Source: Ancylostoma caninum (taxonomy: Eukaryota > Nematoda > Chromadorea > Rhabditida > Ancylostomatidae). Taken from it: DNA of 64,000 nucleotides. Every line of letters begins with the position of its first letter. Positions within the stretch are counted from its first letter, which is position 1. Below the pieces are notes generated by a model. That model was not told where the DNA came from, did no database searches, and was given only the letters and a program-made list of their open reading frames with translations. Location of the stretch: NCBI GenBank assembly GCA_037903475.1, contig JBAJFG010000485.1, positions 79,624 through 143,623 on the forward strand, written 5' to 3'. The position numbers and the translations under genes are program-made. Below, piece by piece: positions 36,823 to 48,157 of the stretch.

Positions 36823-37670
36823 CTGAAACCGTTTGCACGGTGAACGACTTGCCTCAGAAGTGAAAACTTCCGTAGGTGCTGCCTTCATCCGCGAACTATC
36901 TCCGGAATAAAAGCAATGTGTCGTGATGACGACCTAGCGCGACCTGGCGCAAAGCCTGTCGAAAACCGCGCTGGCTGGTATGAGTATAGCGTTCGGTTCA
37001 TGTGCCAATATCAAAGCTTATATCGCATAGTTTTATCCAGCAGATTTTCACATCTCTATGTCGCCTATGACGACTCTGATAGTTCCTAGTAATTCCTGAA
37101 GAAGGCTCACGTAAATCATGTATTTTAAATTGTACTTATAAATAAATTTCGATTCCACCGGTTCCTGGTCGTTTTTTTTCTGAATTTATTTTAGCTCACT
37201 AAATTTTGGAAAAACTGTGCTATCCATGCTCAAAGTCCCAGTAGATTCTGGTTATTCTGCTGCAGCATACCCCATACATCCTCCGATAATTGAAGCCTGG
37301 ATCCCGATCGTTGGATTACTACAGTGGTTACCACATAGCATTGTGGGAAATGGTTAGTGACAGGTCAGGTCTCCAGAAGGGAGCCTCCCACTAAGAATTT
37401 CATTTGCATGGCTAGATGCAAATCAAAATTGTTGCGGCTAGCTCATTCAAAGACTAGATTTAAAATGAAGGAATATAAACACAAGGTGAAATGAAACTCG
37501 TTGTTAAACCCTAACGCTTCAGATTACATATCATGAACTAAGTAATAAGTGAACTACTATGAACTTGTAAGAAAACCTCCACTGACGTGCAAAGCACATT
37601 ATTTCTAAATGGATTCGAAAAGGCTGTAGAGGTGATTTGGCTTTTATATAGTTTATTTGCTTCCTATCAG

Positions 37671-37800
37671 GTGACAAATTCCTTTTGTATATATTGTCCG
37701 TCGAATAAAAAACCCCGACCTCCCCTAACTCGGCGGTGTACAGCCAGCCATTCTCAGTTATCGTCGTTGGACAGTCAGTGCATCAACGAAACTCCTATAG
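37671..37800 (+). CDS. Candidate Cys-rich exon, unidentified
   Basis: An open frame runs from a CTATCAG acceptor to a TATAG|GTATGT donor (phase 0 to 1), 43 codons. It encodes VTNSFCIYCPSNKKPRPPL and CTASHSQLSSLDSQCINETP. Just downstream, another frame gives GGCSGGTPLFFPNSSVTSIC, whose C.GG.PL......C spacing resembles nematode WR1/lustrin-type cysteine repeats. Together they suggest a cysteine-rich secreted protein, possibly frameshifted or with a further splice. Confidence 0.33.
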
Positions 37801-38610
37801 GTATGTTGTTGGTGGTTGTTCTGGAGGAACTCCACTATTCTTTCCCAATTCTTCAGTAACTTCAATTTGTAGCAACATATCCTGCCGAGGAGAGATGCTT
37901 AGTTTCCTGGTTTCATTCCAGGATTTTTCATACTATTAAAAAGTTGGTTTCATGACCTCGGCTGTTCTTGTGCACAGCTTCATTTTTGCTAAAGTTAAAA
38001 TCCTGAAGAAAAAGAAGAAATAGGAGAATGTTGAACTGATTTGAGTGCAAAGCAGGGTAGATTTCTTTGATCTTACAGTCTGTGTGCTTTTACTCTTGAG
38101 GCTGGATTCTGGCCTGGACCAGCGTTGTGAAATTAGGGATATCAGCCTGATTCTCAAGTCATGTACTTGTTAGCATAATCAAGCAATATGTATGGGCTAG
38201 TGATATATCCGCAAATTATGTGAATAAGAAAAATTTTATAAAAATTCTACACTATTTGCTGGGTCGCGAGAACGATTCCATCTTTACAGAACAAGACCGG
38301 TTTTGACCGAAAGAATCCCAAAGAATTCCTTCAGTGCCGTTCCGTTGTGGTCCCAATGGAATATATGCTATAGATAGACAGTTGTCCAGTGACTTGAGGT
38401 TTACTTACCCAAGTTTGATCAACTTCCAATTACTCGTCGATTTCCATGGATTTTTTCAATGGACTCTATCTTGCTGGATTCCATCTATCAGTCGAATTCT
38501 ATCTAATGGATTTTATTCTATTAACTGAATTCTTTTTGTAGGATCCTATAATTGTTCTTGGAGTACCCAGAACGGGAAGCTTAGTTTTATTTTTCTTTAA
38601 CTTTGCTCGT

Positions 38611-38703
38611 GTACCTCCTTCTTCCCACTGATGAGCACAGATGGCATATCTCTTTGATTATTTTTCCATATACGGGGTCATTGTGCGAAACGAAAAATAG
38701 AAC
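38611..38703 (-). repeat. Conserved-loop hairpin repeat, copy d
   Basis: On the minus strand, CTATTTTTCG, a loop TTTCGCACAATGACCCCGTA, then GGAAAAATAATC. It continues AGAGATATGCC and TGTGCTCATCAGTGGGA, matching the flank of the copy at 17852. Confidence 0.6.
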
Positions 38704-38830
38704 TCCTCTATTTTTAATTTTTTCTACTAGTTAATTAAATAGCCATTGGCACGGCAGCGCAACATCGAGGACGTAATTCGGATGAAAAATGACTAGACCT
38801 TTCCAGGAATAACCGACTCAAAACTTACTA

Positions 38831-39067
38831 TACTTGGGACCGAATAAAAATCGAATAACTGCATTTATTTAATCATTCATGCAGGACCAGATCTGATGAG
38901 TTCAAATTTTCAAAAGAGAGAAAGACGTAGATGCCTCCTCACCATTCCTAGAAGACTGTATTGCTACCTTTCATTTAAACACCCGAGCTATCGACTTATA
39001 TGGACTCGAGTTTCCGAATTTCGAATGAGTTGATAGCTATCTAATGCATTATTCGGTCCTAAGCATA
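38831..39067. mobile_element. TA-flanked MITE, GGACCGAATAA family, near-complete copy
   Basis: The left end CTTGGGACCGAATAA and right end TTATTCGGTCCTAAG differ at one position as inverse complements. TA dinucleotides flank both. The interior matches 8318-8551 throughout, including ATCATTCATGCAGGA and GATAGCTATCTAATG. It lies 170 bp from the larger TIR element at 39240. Confidence 0.82.
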
Positions 39068-39932
39068 CAATTTATGGTTTGGCGCAATTTTGGTGCAGTA
39101 AAACTCGAAAGTGAATGGAAACGTCTACGGAGTACGTCTTTTTTCATCCTGCTTACTTCAAAGGCCATATCAGATTACAATCTGTTCAGCTCAGTGAATA
39201 ATTTTCTTCTTTAAAAAACTTTCATGACTCATAATACTACAGTCGGGTCCGGCAGCCACTGCGAATGAGCGCCGGCGGGCGCCGGCCGCCGCCACCCTCC
39301 GGCGCCCCGGTATTAATGAGCTATAAATCACTCGAGCTTGGGAGAAAGCGGAGAAAAATACAATTTTAGTCCATAGTAGACAGAGTGCAGTGGATATGTT
39401 AAGGCTATAAAGCAGGGGACCATTTTCACAACTTTCACGTTTTTTCATTTTTGTGATTTTCATGGGGAAAGATTTCTGAATACACAATAAGCGAAGCCAA
39501 CTGTTCCATTTTCTGCTATAGTACACTGCTTCGCGAATACAAAAATGGCCGTTATTCTTCCATAGATGGACAATGTACTTCAGTTATCCCATCTGAATAA
39601 TAAAGCTCATCCAATTCGGGATCCTCAGAAATAATTGAAATCCGTATAAATTGTTCCATATCCATTGCGAAGTAGTTCTACCGCTGTCATTTATCTTTCG
39701 TGGAGCAGTCCTTTACGGCGGAGTTACTCTCTCCCGGTTTCCCTCAACTCTGAAAAAGTGGTTTTTCACTATTACTTACACTATTACTATTACTTACACT
39801 TACACTTATCGTAGTTTATCTTCGAAATTTATGCAAAACGTTGCCGGATGCCTTCCTGGACTACCCGAAGGAGGTCACGGGGGACGTTCCAAGCAGTGAA
39901 CCCCAAACACTGCGATACTTAACTCTGGATCT

Positions 39933-40008
39933 CCAACGGAGTGGAACCAGCGATAGGGACAGATTGCAATCTGCCGCTCAAACCACTGAGCCATCCGGGC
40001 TACTTTTT
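39933..40008 (-). other. tRNA-like segment 2 in TIR element copy 1
   Basis: On the minus strand: A-box-like TGGCTCAGTGGTTTGAG, a short palindromic anticodon-like arm CAGATTGCAATCTG, then B-box-like GGTTCCACTCC (one change from GGTTCGANNCC). Here the D-arm region reads GAGCGG rather than GAGTGG. It looks tRNA-derived rather than a working tRNA, since no full acceptor stem is seen. Confidence 0.5.
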
Positions 40009-40080
40009 ATGTTGGAGTTTGTTAGATAACTGCAGCAGTCGTAGGCAGCATACTATATGTATTTGCAAAACGGGGGCACA

Positions 40081-40152
40081 GGGCAGGATTCGATCCCCTG
40101 ACCACCACAACGTCGATCATTCGCTCAACCCACTCAGCTATGCTCGCACGCG
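40081..40152 (-). other. tRNA-like segment 1 in TIR element copy 1
   Basis: On the minus strand: ATAGCTGAGTGGGTTGAGC (A box and D arm), then GGTCAGGGGATCGAATCCTG (T-arm-like). More diverged than the partner in copy 2. Confidence 0.5.
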
Positions 40153-40257
40153 ATGCAACGTACAAATGGTGTCCACTATTACTTACACTTACACTTATCG
40201 TAGTTTATCTTAGAAGTTTAGATGAAAAGGGAGTTGGGTGGGGCCACTCCTGTGAAG

Positions 40258-40279
40258 CCTAAGCCTAAGCCTTAAACCC
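40258..40279 (-). repeat. Interstitial telomere-like TTAGGC array
   Basis: Reads GCCTAAGCCTAAGCC on the plus strand, i.e. (TTAGGC) units on the minus strand, followed by TTAAACCC. It lies inside the TIR element and is matched in copy 2 at 62054-62077. Confidence 0.6.
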
Positions 40280-40964
40280 ATTCTTAAGCATAGGGTTCGG
40301 CTTATCTACCCTGTCTACTATGGACTAAAATTGTATTTTTCTTCGCTTTCTCCCAAGCTCGAGTGATTTATTGCTCATTAATACCGGGGCGCCGGAGGGT
40401 GGCGGAGGCCGGCGCCCGTCGGCGCCCATTTGCAGTGGCTGCCGGACCGGACTGTAAGAGACACTGGTGTCGGAACTGTCCATGCTGGCCTCTTCCTGAG
40501 GAGACAGATTTATGGATCTCCATAGCAGATGAGACCAGGTCGACGACAGTAACGATCAATTATCACTGCTTCATATTGCGATGCAGCGAAGTTATTGGAT
40601 TTGTGTGGCTCGAGCGATGGATGAGAACGGCTTTCGCGACTGAGGAAATTGGATGACTTCATTGTATTGTCGTGTAATCTGCTCAGGACAACCTAGAACT
40701 CAATTCAGCCATTCCTCACTTCGAGGGTTATCGACGTTGTTGTTCATTTTTTCTTATTATGAACCTCGGCTTTTCTAGCTGCTCACTAATCCACGACCCA
40801 AGATTAATGTTCGCAGAAACGGCTGTTAATTCTAAAAAAAAGAAAAGCTGTGAATTATCCTCTTCTATCGGTTAGCATATGCATGTAAACACTTCCTAAT
40901 CCATTTCCTGCTGTTTTGACAGCATGCAATCTGATTGAGTTGCGATTCGCCATGCTAATATGTG

Positions 40965-41561
40965 CAGGGTGGCCGAAAATTATCCGTGCATTGAAATTTT
41001 AATGCTGTAAGTAGGCCATCAACTGCAGAGTGCTAAAATCTCCGTAAAATTTTGGTGACGACCCTAAATATCTTAAAAACTCATCAGACTTCAAAATTGA
41101 CTTCATTGGCAGAAACACTGACTTTCAGTGTCTTCATACGTGTAGCATGCGATTCTCACTCATGGGTCTGCGGATGATCCTGACCTCTGTCACCATTTTG
41201 CGCAAGGAAATCTACGGATTTCTGTCGATCCTGCTCCGATCAACTTTCATTTCGTTGAGAGCGGCTGCAGTGGCAGAAAAATATCTACTCTTTTTGCCTT
41301 CATTGCTTCCGAGGTCTTCGAAGGTTTTTATTGTATCTTGAACAGTTATTTGGTGCAAGTATAACTCTTTCACAATGTACGCCGTAAACGTTCAGTCCCG
41401 ATGCACTTGAACAATGACAGAGCACATGACTTTGGATGCAACCATCACGAGATATCTGTCACTTTGAAAGGCCAGGAAGTAATAGGAAAATCGGAAAGGA
41501 ACGCGAAAAAATCTGGGGATCTCACAGAAATGGGGGTGCAGGGTAATTTTCGGCCACCCTG
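40965..41561 (-). pseudogene. Decayed Tc1-like transposon with transposase N-terminal relic
   Basis: Terminal inverted repeats CAGGGTGGCCGAAAATTA (left) and TAATTTTCGGCCACCCTG (right) bound about 597 bp. On the minus strand the interior translates, with stops and frame breaks, to a piece like DRNP-ISLRKMVTEVRIIRR. This matches the second helix-turn-helix region of Tc1-type transposases (usually an RNP..S.RKMA.E..IS pattern). The catalytic DDE region is absent. It is a dead, internally deleted copy. Confidence 0.7.
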
Positions 41562-42086
41562 TATTACAGCATTTTCCAGATTTTCCATGATATTGAAACT
41601 CTCATACTCCAAGGTTCCCAGTTTTTTCGGCTTTCTAACGCTGTGGAGCTGTCGAACTTACGCTTTAAAATAAAACGTACACTACCTTGACTTACATCCG
41701 AAAATAAAATAAATCTCACCTAGCAATGAACTCCATGTAACTGTAATTGTTTCTAACAAACACCACACTACTATGTTGTAAGTTTAACAATCACATGGGA
41801 CGGCACATCTTCAAACACTGACTGAGTGATCTATAATAATAGAACAATAAGAGAGCAAATATACGAAAGGAAGTATAAATTCACAGCACACATCCCATTG
41901 ACTTTTTCTCCCAATGATAAGTGTATAAAGGTATATTCCTTGCTTTAGAATCAGTGTAAGGATGATGCACAAAACGGGTTCTAAACGTAGCAAACATAAC
42001 CCTTACATTCATTACAGTAAAAAGATCTTACTTTGTAATTTATACTGTTCCATACGGTTTTGGCCAAATCTTTGCTGCCCTCGAAC

Positions 42087-42285
42087 TCAAGGATAAACTG
42101 AGATGTTTAAAGCCAACATTCCATTTATTTCTTTTTCCGGACAAAGCCGAAGAATGCTGGACAACGAGCTGTCCGGCAGCGGTTCGTGTGGTGTCGCAAA
42201 AACTGTTTCTGGGACGCATGTTGCCATCCGAAGAAAACATTCAACGCCGACATCCTCACGTTTCGTAATTTTATGACTCTGTTCT
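42087..42285 (-). CDS. Candidate terminal exon, unidentified
   Basis: A minus-strand frame runs from a GGATATCAG acceptor (phase 2) to TGA, 65 residues. It starts EQSHKITKREDVGVECFLRM and continues CVPETVFATPHEPLPDSSL, then LRLCPEKEINGMLALNISVYP. The composition is clearly coding-like with no domain I recognise. The upstream exon was not found. The two-exon 3' end at 44208-44453 has its own stop and belongs to another transcript. Confidence 0.38.
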
Positions 42286-43341
42286 CTGATATCCAAGAAT
42301 GAAACATAGGAGTTTTTACCTTTTCTGTGTGATTTAACTAATCCTTAGCTTCTTATGCTTCAGACGATAATGTTTTGAAAAGCAGTATTACTGTGTTACT
42401 CTTACTCTGGATATTTGTTAGGTGATACATATATACATCTAATCAACGTAACTTCCCATGAACTTGACTCAACTTTTTGTAGGAGCATGCCATGAAGCGC
42501 ACACTGCTTTTTCTACTGCTTTAAAAACCTCCTCTAATTACTCTCACACATTTCCAAAGGCGTTTCTAGAGCCAATTTCACAGTGGAAATCTTATGCTAA
42601 AGTGGGCAAAGTGGTTGAAAAATTAGTGAGAAATCCCGAAAATTTGGAAATATGGAAATTTCCAAGAGGTTGAACATTTGTACTAAACCCTATACAAATT
42701 GCCAAGTGATTCTACTATATTTACGTTGGGCTTCTGGCACTGCTTTGGTGTTTGATCTTCAGCCAGCCACTGAGCAAGGAGTTTCCTGTTGTCGTAAAAA
42801 GTATAACCTCTACTGCTGATGAAGAAAGAAAGCTGTTGAGAAATAGGCTATTTTCGCACCACCAAAGAGGTGCAAAGCCGATTTCTTAGCTTTCGTCTCT
42901 CTGGCATTCGCTCAGTTTGTGTCGCTTTATGGGCAAGCTCCTTCGTCTTCCCCTTGTTCAATAGATTATTCCCATCAGTTGGTGGTTTTCATCACTAGAA
43001 AGCTATACGCCACCTTTCCAACTGAAGCACGGAATTTAGCACGTTAGAAATTCTGGAACCGACCTCCTAAGACGGATTTTTTCTCACTCCCCTAGAAAGC
43101 CATTCTGGTGCTCCGAGAGGTTTGAACTCCGACGCAGACGTAATCCGTGGAGGTGAATTTGGCGAAATTTCTGTTTTGGCACCTCACGTTCACAAATCAA
43201 AGTTTCGCTAAAAATATAGTCTCAATCCAAATCGATAATTCATTTGTACATAACTGCCATGAAGGACCAAAGAATTTACAATTGTCCACAAAAAAGTAAA
43301 AATATTCGGAGAATTTTGTCTCGAATAGAGAGATGTGAAGT

Positions 43342-43441
43342 GTTATACTCGAGGTGGGCGGCGCTGACACGCCCTGCAATTGGCCTAGTTGCTGAACTGG
43401 CCAATCGTAGAGCTTAGCCGCACCCCCTTTCCAGGTATAAC
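43342..43441. mobile_element. Short foldback MITE, GTTATACCTGGA family, best copy
   Basis: It starts GTTATACTCGAGGTGGGCGG and ends CCCTTTCCAGGTATAAC, giving a TIR of about 12-15 bp. Nested inverted blocks (GCAATTGGCC and GGCCAATCG) make the whole 100 bp fold back. It is non-coding, and its terminal motif is shared with 1682 and 24556. Confidence 0.72.
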
Positions 43442-44207
43442 GAGCCACACTCCAAGCAGATGCATCGAAAAACGAGCGATATTTTACGAATGGGAATAGC
43501 ACTTGATAATCTAGCAATAACTACAGTTGCTCAAAAACTTATTCGCTCCCGAACCAAAATATAGCCTAAAATTTATTTACAAAAATTTCCTAACAAATAT
43601 AACAAGGAATATTTTCATATTTTTTTACACCAACCTAATAGTGGTGGTCCTAGAGGTCAAATATTAATTCTGCCATCTCCCTATTGAAAAATATTTCTTC
43701 ATCCTCACACCATCTCTAAGTCCATTAATAATCCTAGCGAGCGAGAGCTCGTTCAGTCAGTCTCAGAGCTGGTTCTTTTTGTACCCACGCGGGATCCAAG
43801 TGATTTCGACTTCACACTGCACATTGTCATGTCAGGCGTGCTTTCTGGAATATCGCTTATTCCACAATGTTCTAAATTCACCGTTAGGCGCTCGGCCTAG
43901 TAGCTGATGCTTCAATTTCTCCTTATTTTCTCCGTATCTGAAGCCGATTGCTGTTCTTTTTCAAATTCACTCACATAGATTGTGAACATCGAATAGATTG
44001 TGGGTTTTATTCATCTTTGAGGTGATTATGCATATAAGATCCTCATTTCGCCTACTGATTTACTATTATTTATACCACTTAGTGCACCCTAATCGATACC
44101 TTCACTTGAGCAACACAGGGCAATAAACAAGAACTAATCATGAGCACAAAGTACTAAATTGATGGTGACTTGGCTTCTCCTGCTGGCAAGTTGGTAATTC
44201 TTACCTG

Positions 44208-44453
44208 TTATTTCAAGATATTTTTGAAAGCTGCTGCTCCTGGCAACATTATTTGCAGGAAGTCAACCTCCTAGGAACAATCAGGGGCTGTTTTCTAACT
44301 CTCTTCGTGGTCCCAGTTACAATATGGTAGTTCCACAAGAGGAATATTCTTGGTTCTTATTAAAGGCAGTACCCCACTTACTTTCGAATCTGGGCTGTTA
44401 ACAGATCCTGGACCAATTCGAAGCGCTGATTCTAGTGATATACCTGGAGTGCT
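44208..44453 (-). CDS. Two phase-matched 3' exons, unidentified
   Basis: Exon 44382-44453 (acceptor AATTTTAG, donor TCGAAA|GTAAGT, phase 0/0) encodes STPGISLESALRIGPGSV and NSPDSK. It joins to 44208-44270 (acceptor GTTCCTAG), which encodes EVDFLQIMLPGAAAFKNILK and then TAA. Splice signals are good and the intron is 111 bp. The protein C terminus is short and has no recognised domain. Upstream exons should lie above 44.46 kb; none was found. Confidence 0.45.
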
Positions 44454-45376
44454 CTAAAATTGCCAATAAGACTTCCTTGGTGGCCCAACCAATAGTGAGT
44501 CGTACCAGTAGTCCGTGTTTAATGTACGTATATAGCGAACGCTTATTAACATGTCAAAAGCAACATAGTAACACTATAGTTCATTTCTGAAGAGATATAG
44601 ATCACCTCCCGAAGTCGGCCATGAATTTGAAATTATGAATTAAAATTTTTGTTTTAATCTATTCTTATTTTTTCGAATTCTCGACCAAGCAACCTTTCAG
44701 AAAACACGATTCCCAGTGATTCTCAGTCATTTCACGTATGCGATTGTTCTCGACAGCTCATTCAGATTCTACCACTGTACAAATCTTAGGAACGACTTCT
44801 GAGGCACTGCCTTGAAGGCTTTATTATCTGCTGGTTTTTTTCTGCTTTCTTTCTTTTTCTGCTGTACGCGCGCATAGTGGTTAATCAATCAATGAAAAAT
44901 CGATTAAAAAGTTTCCAAAAAAGAAGACGGAAAGTTGTCCGTTCATGTTGCAAACCTAATTCAGAAGTGCTCCTCATGGCATCCCACCAGAATTTATTGC
45001 AAATTTTGAGGTCTTGAGTCTTTCTATCGACCAGAACAGTATGTTGGATGAGTCCTAACCTGCTTGCAGCCAATATGGGGCTGGATTACTCAAGCACATT
45101 ATGCATCATGTAGAGCTTGTCAGTGTTTCGACACAAAATTCATAATGAGAAGTATCCAAATGGTTCTACAAGCGACGTCATTAATGAATTGGCCTAGAGC
45201 CGCTCGAAGCTTCACTCCAAATCATACTTAGCTCCCTGAAAGCTCATCACCCTGCCTCGATGCCAGCAGCTTCTGTATTTTTTTTACTCGTTCTCGTTTT
45301 GAGACATATAACCTGTGGGTTTTCAGTTTTATGTTGGATCTTTCGAGACTATGATCCATGAATGTATAACCTACTA

Positions 45377-46411
45377 TTAGGTCGTCAAGTATGAAATATC
45401 AGATTTTGAATGAGACGATTCCGAGTTTTGTTTCTAAAAAAGATGCGGCATAAGAAATTCAAATACGCTCCTGTACTGTCGGCATAGCCTTGCCTCCTTA
45501 GTGGTAGCTTGTTTGCGCCAACAGCTTTGAAGGATGTAAAGTTAGAGGCGATCAAGTGGCGAAGAGCGTTTCCAACATCATGTTGAAAATTTTTCCCAGC
45601 AAGAAGTGAGCCAGTCTCTGAAAGCAGCGGTGGTCGAATAGAACAAGGATTCAGTACACTGAGTGGCAGGTGGGTCCTCACCCTCTGGCTTGAGCAGCGT
45701 AAATTTGTGAAAAATGGTCAAAAATTGGCGCCAATTTTTGAGGTTCAAACTGGGAAAAATTCGTTCACCGAACCACTTTCAATGGTCGCATTGCCTACCG
45801 GAATATTATTGGATTATAAAAATCACACCCTGCTGCTTGCACGGGCCAAGTTTGACTCCTGTCCGCTTCAGCTACGGCTTCCAGCTCATCGATGTCCAGG
45901 TTCATGGTGAGGCTCACTTTGCAGCTTCATGTCACATGAGCGGAACTTTCCAAAGAAGCGCTGTTTAGTGCATTTACTAGCCAAATGTCCCTAACAATGC
46001 TTTGATGTTTCCACCTTTCTCTGCTTCAATGGCTGGAAAATGGAACATATCCCCCGCCTCGTGCAAAAATCCTAGGGACGTTGACTGTATTCTTCATATT
46101 ATCCTTACTAATAGATCAGTTTATGCTCTCAGATTAGGTGCCTTTAACTTCTCACAATGAGCAAATTACTAGAAATCTCCATTTATATGTTTCAAAATAA
46201 CACGATTTTTTGATTTTGAGTAGTTCTACAAAAAATTCTTTCAAACGAAAATTTGAAGACTGATCAGAAATCGAAGAAGTGTTTTTGAAAAAAGGGAGGA
46301 TGTACCCTCATAACAAAAAGAAAGGTGAGAAGTGATCTCGTAAAATTTCGAAGAAAGAGACTGTCAAACCGACCGCTCATAAAATCAGACATTTCATACT
46401 TGACGACCTAA
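45377..46411 (-). pseudogene. Decayed mariner transposon
   Basis: The ends TTAGGTCGTCAAGTATGAAA are inverted at the two sides and TA flanks both (45375-45376, 46412-46413). Total length is 1035 bp. On the minus strand, a piece near 45850-45910 reads DELEAVAEADRSQTW, like the mariner linker 'L..L.EADP.QT'. The 3' part reads NKLPLRRQGYADSTGAYL, like the mariner C terminus (KLP.RWQ....NG.Y). Stops and frame breaks interrupt it and the DD34D catalytic core is missing. Confidence 0.75.
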
Positions 46412-46475
46412 TAAAATTAGGTTAGCAAACCAACTTTCACGTCCTGCACTTATCTCCGAACATCACTTCTTCTCT

Positions 46476-46526
46476 ATCCGCTTCAGCTATACTCCTATCT
46501 GCTTCAGCTACGGCTTCCAGCTCATG
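46476..46526 (-). repeat. Second mariner transposase fragment
   Basis: On the minus strand, HELEAVAEADR is partly duplicated (AEADRSIAEADR), related to the fragment inside the element at 45377-46411 but lying about 65 bp outside its TIR. It could be another relic or a local duplication. Confidence 0.5.
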
Positions 46527-46529
46527 ACC

Positions 46530-48157
46530 AATCTAACGCAGTCTAACGTCTCATGAATCTCATCCTGAAAAAAGTTTGATCCATCATATAGCCTCGACAT
46601 GCTCAATAAATATCTGACAATCCAGTGTTTTGCACACAACGCGGCGCTCTTGTCAACCTGATGTAAAGCCCGCGCTGGGACAGCACAGATCTCCAAGGTT
46701 CTTCTTCACAACTCACTGCAAAAGCGCCGTTTTCGTTGTCTTTTATGTGAGCGAGTGGCTTTATACTTGTTTTTTTTTTCTGGAATTATCAACGGTTGTT
46801 TTTGAATATCAGGAATTGTTAATGAGAGGATCATTAGTTCTTTTTTTTTTCTATAGATAATTAGTGCTATAGAAATTCTCATTCATTAGTTTTATTATGT
46901 TAAAAAAGAACTCTTCTGGTTCCATCTTCCATTGTAACCTTTTCCTCGTAGGTTCCTGTAAATTATTCAGTTTTTTTTTCTTCTCACAGGCACAAAGGAG
47001 CCTCTGACCACCCACGTAGACTATTAAAACCACTGAGAGAAAAATATCACATTTTTTGGCCTCCTTGGTCAGAAAGAAGGTTACTTTCTGGGTGGAATTA
47101 CAATGTTGTACATAGTTCAGCCGCTTGTTTACAATCTAACATTTTGTAAAACGAACAGCATACGTCACAGCAGGCATACCGACTTCATATTACACAGTAA
47201 CTCTTTGGGGCGAAAGTGTCACGACCTCAACTATAAGTTGTTTGATAGTTTGCAGCTGTTTGGGTGGTGGAGGGCAAAGAGGCTGTGAATTAGGTGATTA
47301 CTGGATTAATTAGCAGTAAAATGCAGAGGTTCAAGTGAGGGTCGACCATTATTTTGGGGGTGGGGGATCGAGACGAAAGAAATGAGAAAGTGAGCGATCG
47401 ATGAGAGTGCAGGGAAGCAGTCAAATGTTAGGTCAGAGTGATGACGGCAACATTTCCTCCCTGACATCCGGAATGGCTCCGGCTGTCTCGTTCGCTCTTC
47501 TCGCTGATTTGCAGCTCATCCTTGGTATTCGCTACAACTGAACATGACTTCTTTAAAGAATATTCTGCTGCATTAGTGCTGCCTCTCCCCAGTTATTCAG
47601 GGAAAATGCCACGGATCGCTGAAGAAAAGCGTTTTTGTAAGACAAATTATGTGAGGAATGGTCTCTAAATTAAGTTACCAGGCAAAAGTACAGGAAATGT
47701 CGTTGCAGCAAAGCGTGCTCCTCTAGGCGACGTGCGATTTGTGTTGTAGAACTCGGAGGAGCTCTTAGCAAAATGTTTTCTCAATCCAGTTCTTCTTTTG
47801 TTGTTTGTCGAGAAGGAACTTCGCACTCAATTGTAGTCAAGAGCCGTCATCTTCCGGACCTTTTCCGATGGCCTCTGATATCTTGTCGGTTTCCATTCAA
47901 ACTGCTGTTCCATCACAAGTTCCTGAAATCATGATCCTATCGTCATCGTTCATCAATCCGTCAGATTAAGCAATGTTTTCCAGCATTGATTTGCTGCTTG
48001 TTTCTTGCAGCGACCGAACGCCCAGGGGCGTAGCGATCGACGGACGGCATATCGCCTCCGTCCTCATCGTTCCTCCTCGTAGACTCGTCCGTATTATAAT
48101 CTGTCACCACGAGAACTATTCCCATACACGTCGACAACATCATCGGGGTCATTCCCG
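46530..48157. other. No gene accepted; possible 5' region of the 48.2-57.5 kb gene
   Basis: A short frame MPRIAEEKRF before a GTAAGA donor at about 47638 and an Arg-rich frame from 48012 with one in-frame TAG (48082) were seen. Neither could be joined in phase to the next exon, so they may be 5' UTR or unrelated. Confidence 0.3.

Larger units (their letters stand above)
39240..40454. mobile_element. 1.2-kb TA-flanked TIR element with tRNA-like segments, copy 1
   Basis: The ends CAGTCGGGTCCGGCAGCC and GGCTGCCGGACCGGACTG start inverted repeats about 145 bp long. The outer 70 bp are very GC-rich (GCCGGCGGGCGCCGG type) and the inner part ends at a TCCATAGTAGACAG motif. TA lies on each side (39238-39239, 40455-40456), as expected for Tc1/mariner-type insertion. 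No transposase frame is visible, so it is non-autonomous. On its minus strand the interior holds two tRNA-like segments, and it also carries a short telomere-like array (40258-40279). Open frames inside (39841-40029 and others) are antisense to the tRNA-like parts and are probably not genes. Confidence 0.85.

Noticed and set aside
48012..48157. Arg-rich frame joined to the N terminus of the 48.2-57.5 kb gene
   Set aside because: It is in the same frame but broken by TAG at about 48082, and no acceptor rescued it in phase. Treated as possible 5' UTR.
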